Shown here: positions 13,096 through 18,837 of the stretch, piece after piece
Position numbering within the stretch: the stretch's first letter is position 1
Layout: each line of letters starts with the position of its first letter
Program-made: the position numbers and the translations under genes
Notes under the pieces: generated by a model
Told to the model about the DNA's origin: nothing
The model's input: only the letters and a program-made list of their open reading frames with translations
The model's database searches: none
Assembly: GCA_039933785.1 (NCBI GenBank)
Contig: JBDTNL010000068.1
Span: forward strand, 1 to 21,840
DNA length: 21,840 nt
Source of the DNA: JBDTNL01 sp039933785
GTDB lineage: Bacteria > Acidobacteriota > Thermoanaerobaculia > Multivoradales > JAGPDF01
Direction of reading: 5' to 3'

Positions 13096-15354
13096 TTGAT
13101 CCTTCGACTTTGGCCGCTCGTGACATTTGTCGCTCTGCTGTCGTCGGCCTGCCAACCGCAGCCGGCCCGCGAAGAGCGTCCGCCGCTTGTCTTGATTTCG
13201 ATCGATACGCTCCGCTCCGACCATCTACCTGCCTACGGCTATGACCGTGTGGCAACGCCGGCCATCGACGCGCTCCGTCGCGATGCCATCCTCTACGAAC
13301 GCGCCTACAGCCACACGCCGCTGACGCTGCCTTCCCACAGTTCCATCTTGTCCGGTCTCCTGCCGACCGAACACGGAGTGCGCGACAACGTGGGCTATGT
13401 CTTCGACGGGGCGTCGCATCCGCCGCTGGCGGCGCTCTTGAAGCAGGCCGGCTACGAGACCGGAGCCGCGGTCTCGACGTACGTATTGCGCCGCGCGACG
13501 GGCATCGCGTCGGGGTTCGACTTCTACGAAGACTCGCTGGAGTTCGCCGGAAATCCCTCTTTGGGTGAGATCCAACGTCCCGGCGGAGAGACCGCCGCGG
13601 CCTTGATCGAGTGGATCAAGCCGCGCGCCGCGCGGCCGTTCTTCGCCTTCCTGCATCTCTACGAACCGCACATGCCGTACACGCCACCGGAGCCGTACAA
13701 GACTCGGTATGCGGGGATTCCGTACGACGGTGAGATCGCCACCAGCGACGCCATCGTGGGCAGGTTTCTCGACGAGCTCAAGCGGTTGGGCGCTTATGAC
13801 CGGGCCGCGATCGTCGTCCTCTCCGATCATGGCGAGGGTCTGGGCGATCATGGCGAGCAGCAGCACGGCATCTTTCTCTATCGCGAGACGCTGCAGGTGC
13901 CGTTGCTGGTGAAGCTCCCTAGCGGCCGGCGCGGTGGCGAGAGCGTGGCTCGGCCCGTGGGGTTGATCGACATCGCGCCGACCGTCCTCGAGCTCGCGAA
14001 GGTCGCCGCACCGCCGGCTATGAGCGGGCAATCGCTCCTTGGCAGCGGAGATGAACGGCGGACGCTGTATTCCGAGACCGAGTATCCGCGCCTGCATCTC
14101 GGCTGGAGCGATCTCTCGTCGGTGATCGACGGCGAGTTCCATTTCATCTTGGGCCCTGACCCCGAGCTCTATGCCCTCGGTCCCGATCGCGCAGAGCGGC
14201 GAAATCTGGTCGCCGTGGAACGTCGAGTCGTCGGCGGCATGCTGAAGGCGCTCGACCGCTACACGCGCGCACCCGCACCGCCGAATGCCGAGGACGCGGA
14301 GGCCGTGCGGAAACTCGCGGCTCTCGGCTACCTGGCCGGTGCCGCAGCGGCGAGACCCGGCGCGCTGCCGGATCCGAAGAGTCAGTCTGCCGCGCTGGCC
14401 GACGTCGAGTCGGCGATGCAGGATCTCGGCGCTAACCGCGCCGATGCGGCGGTCGTCACCTTGCGCCGACTGGTAACCGCCAACCCGAACATGGCCGATA
14501 TGTGGGGCTACCTCGGCGGAGCCTTGCGAAGCCTCGGCCGCGGCGCCGAGGCCGTCGACGCGCTGGATCGAGCGCTAGAGCTCTCCGGCGGTCTGCCCTC
14601 GCCGGCGCTCGCCGCCGCGGAGGCGCACCTCGCCGTGCGGCAGTTCGCCGAGGCTCGTCGTCGGGCGGAGCTCGCGCTGGGGAAGAACTCCAAAGGCGCA
14701 TACGAGCTCCTGGTGCGGATCGCCGTCGCACGGGGTGATTCCACCGAGGCGCTGGTGCTCATGCGCCGGGCGACGGAGGAGGACGCGGCGACACCGGCGC
14801 TGCGCCGACAATTCGCCGCGCGGCTCGCGGAGCAGGGCGAGGTCGCGGCGGCGCTCGACGTACTGCGTCCGCTCGCCGGGACGAGCGACCCGGCGGTGAT
14901 CTGCACGACCGCATCCGTGCTTTCCGATGCCGGGCGCAACAGCGAGGCCGAAATCGCGCTGCGCGCTCTGCTGGCGCGCGACGGAGGCAACGCCCGGGCG
15001 CACGAGCTCCTCGGCACGGTGATGCTGCGCACGGGCCGCGCCGAGCTGGCGCGGGGCGAGCTCCGCCAAGCCGTCGCGCGGCAGGGCGGGGCCGCAAGCG
15101 CCTGGAACACGCTCGGCGTGGCGCTCTTTCAACTCGGCGATGCGGCCGGGGCGGTCGAGGCCTGGGAGCGTTCAGTCGGCCTCGACGGCAGGCAGTTCGA
15201 GGCCCTGTTCAACCTGGGTCTCGTCGAGGGCGGCGCGGGCAGGAGCGTTGAGGCAGCGGTCGCGTTGCGCCGTTTCATCGCCACCGCTCCGCCCGGGCGC
15301 TTCGCCGACGACATTCGCAAGGCGCGCGAGATCCTGCGAGCTCTCGGCACCTGA
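13096..15354 (+). CDS. Sulfatase-fold (alkaline phosphatase superfamily) lipoprotein with C-terminal TPR repeats
   Basis: A 752-residue protein with a TTG start. Residues 1-19 form a lipoprotein-type signal (hydrophobic stretch ending LSSAC, Cys19), so it is likely membrane-anchored and periplasmic or surface-exposed. Residues ~29-320 form a sulfatase fold: metal-site Asp37 in LISIDTLRSDH, HTPLTLPSHSSILSG (73-87), LHLYEPHMPY and VLSDHGEGLGDHG (241-253). Where classical sulfatases have C/S-x-P-x-R, this protein has T77-L-P-S-H81. The formylglycine precursor Cys/Ser is therefore replaced by Thr, as in phosphoglycerol and phosphoethanolamine transferases. From ~410 to the end, Ala/Leu-rich helical repeats with alternating WGYLGGALRSLGR- and LFNLGLVEGG-type motifs fit TPRs, which would hold a partner protein. 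It follows the receptor gene and faces the protease gene with 34 bp between stops. The activity may be hydrolase or transferase. Confidence 0.88.
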   Translation: MILRLWPLVTFVALLSSACQPQPAREERPPLVLISIDTLRSDHLPAYGYDRVATPAIDALRRDAILYERAYSHTPLTLPSHSSILSGLLPTEHGVRDNVGYVFDGASHPPLAALLKQAGYETGAAVSTYVLRRATGIASGFDFYEDSLEFAGNPSLGEIQRPGGETAAALIEWIKPRAARPFFAFLHLYEPHMPYTPPEPYKTRYAGIPYDGEIATSDAIVGRFLDELKRLGAYDRAAIVVLSDHGEGLGDHGEQQHGIFLYRETLQVPLLVKLPSGRRGGESVARPVGLIDIAPTVLELAKVAAPPAMSGQSLLGSGDERRTLYSETEYPRLHLGWSDLSSVIDGEFHFILGPDPELYALGPDRAERRNLVAVERRVVGGMLKALDRYTRAPAPPNAEDAEAVRKLAALGYLAGAAAARPGALPDPKSQSAALADVESAMQDLGANRADAAVVTLRRLVTANPNMADMWGYLGGALRSLGRGAEAVDALDRALELSGGLPSPALAAAEAHLAVRQFAEARRRAELALGKNSKGAYELLVRIAVARGDSTEALVLMRRATEEDAATPALRRQFAARLAEQGEVAAALDVLRPLAGTSDPAVICTTASVLSDAGRNSEAEIALRALLARDGGNARAHELLGTVMLRTGRAELARGELRQAVARQGGAASAWNTLGVALFQLGDAAGAVEAWERSVGLDGRQFEALFNLGLVEGGAGRSVEAAVALRRFIATAPPGRFADDIRKAREILRALGT

Positions 15355-15388
15355 GCCTCAGCGCGCGTCGCAGCCTCGGCGATGCCGG

Positions 15389-15961
15389 TCAATCGGCCGC
15401 CTTCCAGTGCGCCGCGACCTGCGCGCACTCGCTGGAGTCGATCTCCCGCGCCGGTCCGTACAGGTTGTCCGCGGCCATGATGAAGCTCTCGCACCGAGCC
15501 TCGCGCGGTGCGTCGAGCAGACCCAGGACGTGACCCAGCTCGTGGGTCAGAGTGGTCGACGGCGGCGCGCAATGGACGCGTCGGCCGAGCGCGTTGAACG
15601 CCCAGGCATAGACCGTGATCGTGTTGCGGCTGAATTCGCCACAGACGCTGCCGTGGCTCTGATCCCGAAAATCGATCTGCACGGTGCGGAAGCCCTCGGC
15701 GTCGGTGACGAAGCTCGGGAACGCCTGACCGTACCCCGGGCACCGCGCCCACTGCTGAATCGCCGCGGCGAGCGCGCGCTGGTGCGCTTGGGCCGAGCCC
15801 GCGTCGACGCGCACCGACTTGCCGATGGCGACGCTGTCGCGGACGGTCGCGCACTGCGTGGTGCTCGTCGAGGCCACTGTAGCGGGCAAGATCAGGAAGA
15901 GTCCGAGCACGAGCGCGAAACCGCAGGAACGAAGGCGAAGAGTTCGAGGCGCTTCTTTCAT
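15389..15961 (-). CDS. Secreted metzincin-type zinc metalloprotease (matrixin-like)
   Basis: A 190-residue protein with a signal peptide (basic start, hydrophobic FALVLGLFLILPATVA, cleavage around residue 31). The zinc site is HELGHVLGLLD (140-150), the HExxHxxGxxD form of metzincins with Asp as third ligand-position residue, followed by a Met-turn (SFIMA, Met162). The exported part has six cysteines (37, 74, 107, 131, 157, 179), enough for three disulfides. It is short and has no obvious inhibitory prodomain with a cysteine switch. Similar small archaemetzincin/matrixin-like exported proteins occur in soil bacteria; substrates are unknown. The ATG has GGAG 7 nt upstream. It is divergent from the GAPDH pair with 107 bp between starts, and convergent with the sulfatase/TPR gene. 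Confidence 0.82.
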   Translation of the reverse strand: MKEAPRTLRLRSCGFALVLGLFLILPATVASTSTTQCATVRDSVAIGKSVRVDAGSAQAHQRALAAAIQQWARCPGYGQAFPSFVTDAEGFRTVQIDFRDQSHGSVCGEFSRNTITVYAWAFNALGRRVHCAPPSTTLTHELGHVLGLLDAPREARCESFIMAADNLYGPAREIDSSECAQVAAHWKAAD

Positions 15962-16008
15962 GAGGAGTCTCCGTTTGACCAGGTCTCCTGAGCAGGATTC
16001 TGGTGAGC

Positions 16009-16022
16009 CGCGGAGGTCCGCG
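16009..16022. promoter_or_regulatory. 14-bp dyad between metalloprotease and GAPDH-like genes
   Basis: CGCGGA-GG-TCCGCG: perfect 6-bp arms around a 2-bp centre, in the middle of the 107-bp divergent region. It overlaps the start of the shared 20-nt element. It is a possible operator for one or both genes. Confidence 0.35.
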
Positions 16023-16038
16023 CTATCAAGAACTTGCG
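16019..16038. promoter_or_regulatory. Shared 20-nt element, copy 2
   Basis: CGCGCTATCA, four variable bases, CTTGCG, matching 9381-9400 at 16 of 20 positions in the same orientation. It lies 58 bp upstream of the minus-strand metalloprotease ATG and 31 bp upstream of the plus-strand GAPDH-like ATG, so it could serve either gene. Confidence 0.3.
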
Positions 16039-16045
16039 ATGTGGT

Positions 16046-16051
16046 TAGAAT
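16046..16051 (+). promoter_or_regulatory. Candidate -10 box for the tandem GAPDH operon
   Basis: TAGAAT, five of six matches to TATAAT, 17 nt before the GAPDH-like ATG at 16069. No good -35 box is seen at 16-18 bp; CTATCA lies there instead. Initiation from it would give a very short leader. Confidence 0.35.
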
Positions 16052-16057
16052 CTGAGC

Positions 16058-16062
16058 GGAGG
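16058..16062 (+). promoter_or_regulatory. Shine-Dalgarno fixing the GAPDH-like start at 16069
   Basis: GGAGG, 6 nt before the ATG at 16069. This start is preferred over an in-frame upstream GTG start at 16003 that would add 22 polar residues before the Rossmann fold. Confidence 0.75.
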
Positions 16063-16068
16063 CGTCGG

Positions 16069-17112
16069 ATGCCCGTATTGAAGATCGGACTGGTAGGGCT
16101 GGGCCGCATCGGCAGGAATCTGTTCCGCATCCTGCATGGCAGGGAAGACATCGATCTCGCGGTGGTTGCGGACCCGACGCCGGCCGATCAGCTCGAATAT
16201 CTGCTGCGTTTCGACACGCTCCTCGGGCGTTTTCCCGATGCGCTGAGCGTGAAAGACGGATGGATCTATGCCGGCGGGCGGCGTACGCGATTGATCGATG
16301 CGCCGAATCCCCCCCACGCTATTGACGTGAAGTGGGGCGAGCATGGCGTCGACGTGGTGATCGAGGCCGCGCACGCTCCGCGCGGACGGGTCGAGCTCGA
16401 GGGCTACCTCGCGGCCGGTGCGAAGCGCGTGGTGCTGTGCACGCCGCCACGGGAAGCGCCCGACCTCACCGTGGTGATGGGCGTCAACGACCGCGCGCTC
16501 GAGCCCCGGCATCGCATCGTCTCCAACGCCTCGTGCACAGCGCACGCGGCGGCGCTGGTGCTGCAGCTCCTCGATCGCGAGTTCGGCGTCGAACGCGCGC
16601 TGCTCACCACCGTCCACGCCTACACCGACGAGCAACGCCTGGCCGACGTGCCGGCCGAAGACCTGCGGCGCGGGCGAGCGGCGGCGGAGAACATCATTCC
16701 GCAAGAGACCCGCACCGCCGAGGTGCTCGACCAGCTGTTGCCCGAGATCGCCGGCAAGGTCACCGCGATGTCGCTCAACGTGCCGGTCGCCAACGGTTCG
16801 GTGGTCGATCTGGTGTCCTGGCACCGCCAAGATGTGACCGTCGAGGCCATCAACGAAGTCGTGCGGACGGCGGCGTTCGGGCCGCTACGGCGCTATCTCG
16901 CCTTCGAAGATCAACCCATCGTGTCGAGCGACGTGCTGCGCAGCCCATTCTCCGGCACCTTCGACGCCCAGGCCACCATGGTGGTGGGCAAGCGGGTGGC
17001 GAAGACGCTCACCTGGTTCGACAACGGCTGGGCGTACGCCTTGCGCGCCGTCGAGCTTTGCGAACGCTTGGCGGCTTTCGGTGACTGGAAGCCGGGGGAG
17101 GCGGGACGATGA
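16069..17112 (+). CDS. Divergent glyceraldehyde-3-phosphate dehydrogenase-like protein
   Basis: A 347-residue member of the GAPDH family. The Rossmann motif is IGLVGLGRIGR, with Asp35 at the position that favours NAD. Catalytic Cys156 sits in SNASCTAHAAA (canonical SNASCTTNCLA), and the paired base His183 in TTVHAYTDEQ is kept. Against the canonical copy next door, several phosphate-contact positions differ. R237 of MRVP is N237 here. The TTTG loop (212-215) is QETR here. STGAF is AAHAP. YDNEWGYS is FDNGWAYA. It may therefore act on another aldehyde, work poorly as a dehydrogenase, or modulate its neighbour by mixed tetramers. It is divergent from the metalloprotease gene and overlaps the next gene by ATGA, so the two GAPDH proteins are probably made together. 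Epd-type erythrose-4-phosphate dehydrogenase is possible, but the active-site loop does not particularly resemble it. Confidence 0.88.
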   Translation: MPVLKIGLVGLGRIGRNLFRILHGREDIDLAVVADPTPADQLEYLLRFDTLLGRFPDALSVKDGWIYAGGRRTRLIDAPNPPHAIDVKWGEHGVDVVIEAAHAPRGRVELEGYLAAGAKRVVLCTPPREAPDLTVVMGVNDRALEPRHRIVSNASCTAHAAALVLQLLDREFGVERALLTTVHAYTDEQRLADVPAEDLRRGRAAAENIIPQETRTAEVLDQLLPEIAGKVTAMSLNVPVANGSVVDLVSWHRQDVTVEAINEVVRTAAFGPLRRYLAFEDQPIVSSDVLRSPFSGTFDAQATMVVGKRVAKTLTWFDNGWAYALRAVELCERLAAFGDWKPGEAGR

Positions 17113-18122
17113 GCATCCGAGTGGGTATCAACGGCTTCGGTCGCATCGGCCGGAGCGTCTTCCGCATCCTCAACGAACGCGCCGACGTCGAGGTGGTGGC
17201 GATCAACGATCTCTACGACAACGCACAGCTCGCGTACCTCCTGCGCCACGACACGGTGATGGGCGAGCTCGCGTACGAGGTGAGGAGCGATGCCGAGCAT
17301 CTGTACGTCGGCTCGCCGCGCGGCGAGCGCAGCGTCGTGATGACCGACGAGCGCGCGCCGGAGAAGATTCCCTGGGGCGCGCTCGGCGCGGACATCGTGG
17401 TCGAGTCGACGGGCGCTTTCCGAACCCGAGACCAACTCGTCGGTCATCTCGTGGGGGGCGCGCGGAAGGTGATCCTGACTGTGCCGGCCAAGGACGACAT
17501 CGACGCCATGATCGTCATGGGCGTGAACGACGACACCCTGCGGCCGGAGCATCGGCTGGTGTCGAACGCCTCGTGCACCACCAATTGCCTTGCCCCGCTG
17601 GCCAAGGTGCTCGATGACGCTTTCGGCATCGAGGAAGGGATCATGACCACGGTGCACGCGTACACCAACGATCAACGCCTCGCCGACGTGCCGCACAAGG
17701 ACCTCCGCCGCAGCCGGGCGGCGGCGGAGAACATCATCCCGACCACCACCGGCGCGGCGCGCGCGGTGGGCAAGGTCCTGCCGCAGCTCACAGGCCGCCT
17801 CGACGGCATCGCCATGCGCGTGCCGGTGCCCGATGGCTCGATCGTCGATCTCTCGGTACGTTTTCGCTCGCAGCCCAATGCCGCGGCGATCAATGCCGCG
17901 ATGAAGAGTGCTGCCGAGGGTCGTCTCGAGCGCATCATCGAGTACTCGGAGGTGCCCCTGGTCTCGAGCGACATCATCGGCAACCCGCACTCGTCGATCT
18001 TCGATGCTCTGTCGACGCGCGCCACAGGCGACGGCTACGCCAAGGTGGTGGCGTGGTACGACAACGAATGGGGCTATTCGCAGCGCGTGGTGGACTTGAT
18101 CGAGGCGATGGCGCGGATCTAA
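17109..18122 (+). CDS. gap: Glyceraldehyde-3-phosphate dehydrogenase (type I, NAD-dependent)
   Basis: A 337-residue cytosolic glycolytic enzyme that converts glyceraldehyde-3-phosphate, NAD and phosphate into 1,3-bisphosphoglycerate. All hallmarks are present: RVGINGFGRIGR (4-15), INDLYD with Asp34 favouring NAD, STGAF (100-104), SNASCTTNCLAPL with catalytic Cys156, His183 in TVHAYTNDQR, the TTTG anion-site loop (212-215), Arg237 in MRVPV, and WYDNEWGYSQRV near the end. The ATG overlaps the TGA of the divergent paralogue, and GGGGGAGG at 17095-17102 is its Shine-Dalgarno. No phosphoglycerate kinase gene follows, although gap-pgk is a common arrangement; instead a toxin-antitoxin pair lies convergently with 7 bp between stops. 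Confidence 0.96.
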   Translation: MSIRVGINGFGRIGRSVFRILNERADVEVVAINDLYDNAQLAYLLRHDTVMGELAYEVRSDAEHLYVGSPRGERSVVMTDERAPEKIPWGALGADIVVESTGAFRTRDQLVGHLVGGARKVILTVPAKDDIDAMIVMGVNDDTLRPEHRLVSNASCTTNCLAPLAKVLDDAFGIEEGIMTTVHAYTNDQRLADVPHKDLRRSRAAAENIIPTTTGAARAVGKVLPQLTGRLDGIAMRVPVPDGSIVDLSVRFRSQPNAAAINAAMKSAAEGRLERIIEYSEVPLVSSDIIGNPHSSIFDALSTRATGDGYAKVVAWYDNEWGYSQRVVDLIEAMARI

Positions 18123-18129
18123 AACGCAG

Positions 18130-18537
18130 CTACCACACCGTCCGGAGCGATACCAAGTCGCGCAAGCGCTGATCGGCGGTGACCAGCGCCAGCTCGTGGA
18201 TCTGCGCCGTCGCGGCGATCAATCGATCGCAGGGATCGCCAGGGAACTCCGGCGGGAGTTGAGCCGCCTGCGCCGCGATGGCAGGCGACAAGGGCAGAAT
18301 CTGCACGCCGCTGCCCGCGACCGCCGCGTCGAGGAACCCGCCGACGGTTCCGGCTCGTCGCAGTCGCCCGCGCACGAACAACCACGACATCTCATAGAGC
18401 GTGATTGCGGCGATGGAGATGCCGTCGCTTCGCAGGGACCTACGAATCGCAGCGCTGGCTTTCCGGGACAGGCGCTGAGGCTCCACGGTCAGCCAGACGA
18501 GCGCATGCGTGTCGAGGAGGATCAGTCGTGCTCCCAC
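18130..18537 (-). CDS. vapC: VapC-type PIN-domain ribonuclease toxin
   Basis: A 135-residue PIN-domain protein of the PilT/VapC kind, a Mg-dependent endoribonuclease toxin that usually cuts tRNA or rRNA. The acidic site is complete: Asp9 in ILLDTHALVW, Glu49 in AITLYEMSW, Asp101 and Asp104 in FPGDPCDRLIAATA, Asp122 in LVTADQRLRD. The frame starts at GTG (18535-18537), overlapping the antitoxin by 16 bp, but this GTG has a Shine-Dalgarno-like GAGG only 1 nt away. Four codons later a CTG (18523-18525) overlaps the antitoxin's TGA as CTGA, with GGGAG 5 nt upstream. Starting there gives an N-terminus ILLDTHALVW, the usual VapC beginning. Either way it is translationally coupled to the antitoxin. 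Confidence 0.92.
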   Translation of the reverse strand: MGARLILLDTHALVWLTVEPQRLSRKASAAIRRSLRSDGISIAAITLYEMSWLFVRGRLRRAGTVGGFLDAAVAGSGVQILPLSPAIAAQAAQLPPEFPGDPCDRLIAATAQIHELALVTADQRLRDLVSLRTVW

Positions 18538-18758
18538 GCCTCGGGCGGGATTGCGGGCGACACGATGTCACCCACGATCTCGATCTCGCCGCGCAGACAG
18601 CCGAAAACCGCGCGTACCGCCGGCTCGACGGGCACCAACTGGGCTACGGGCCGGCCGTGCTTCGTGATGGTAAGCGTTTGACGGGACTCGCTGACTTCAT
18701 CCATTACTCTGAGGCAATGGGTCTTGAATTCACCGGCAGGCATGGTCTTGTGGGTCAT
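18522..18758 (-). CDS. Phd/YefM-type antitoxin partner of VapC
   Basis: A 78-residue antitoxin. The N-terminal half has the Phd/YefM fold signature (AGEFKTHCLRVMDEV, TLTITKHGRPVAQLVPVE), which dimerises and binds the operon's own promoter. The C-terminal tail (~50-78, ending in IPPEAWEHD) would wrap the toxin's active site. It is immediately upstream of vapC in the same operon. The ATG at 18758 has no Shine-Dalgarno, and the predicted transcript leader is only about a dozen nucleotides. A second ATG at 18743 (MPAGEF) is possible. Family-typical length is 70-90 residues. Confidence 0.9.
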   Translation of the reverse strand: MTHKTMPAGEFKTHCLRVMDEVSESRQTLTITKHGRPVAQLVPVEPAVRAVFGCLRGEIEIVGDIVSPAIPPEAWEHD

Positions 18759-18770
18759 CGGAAAAACACC

Positions 18771-18790
18771 ATGGTCGGATTATATGGTCG
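18771..18790. promoter_or_regulatory. Direct repeat flanking the -10 box of the toxin-antitoxin promoter
   Basis: ATGGTCG occurs at 18771-18777 and again at 18784-18790, spaced 13 bp start to start, on either side of the TATAAT box. This is a likely site for antitoxin or antitoxin-toxin binding and autorepression. Confidence 0.45.
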
Positions 18791-18808
18791 TAGTGCATGC
18801 GCGGGCAA
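18779..18808 (-). promoter_or_regulatory. Promoter of the Phd/VapC operon
   Basis: On the minus strand, TTGCCC (18803-18808; 4 of 6 matches to TTGACA), an 18-bp spacer, then a perfect TATAAT (18779-18784). Transcription would start near 18771, leaving about 13 nt before the antitoxin ATG. It is the clearest promoter in the window. Confidence 0.65.
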
Positions 18809-18837
18809 CAGCCGAAGCAAACGGTTTGCGGACGATT

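Noticed and set aside
18130..18758. Toxin-antitoxin pair as sign of a mobile island
   Set aside because: No integrase, attachment repeats, tRNA or insertion sequence nearby, and composition looks like the flanking genes.
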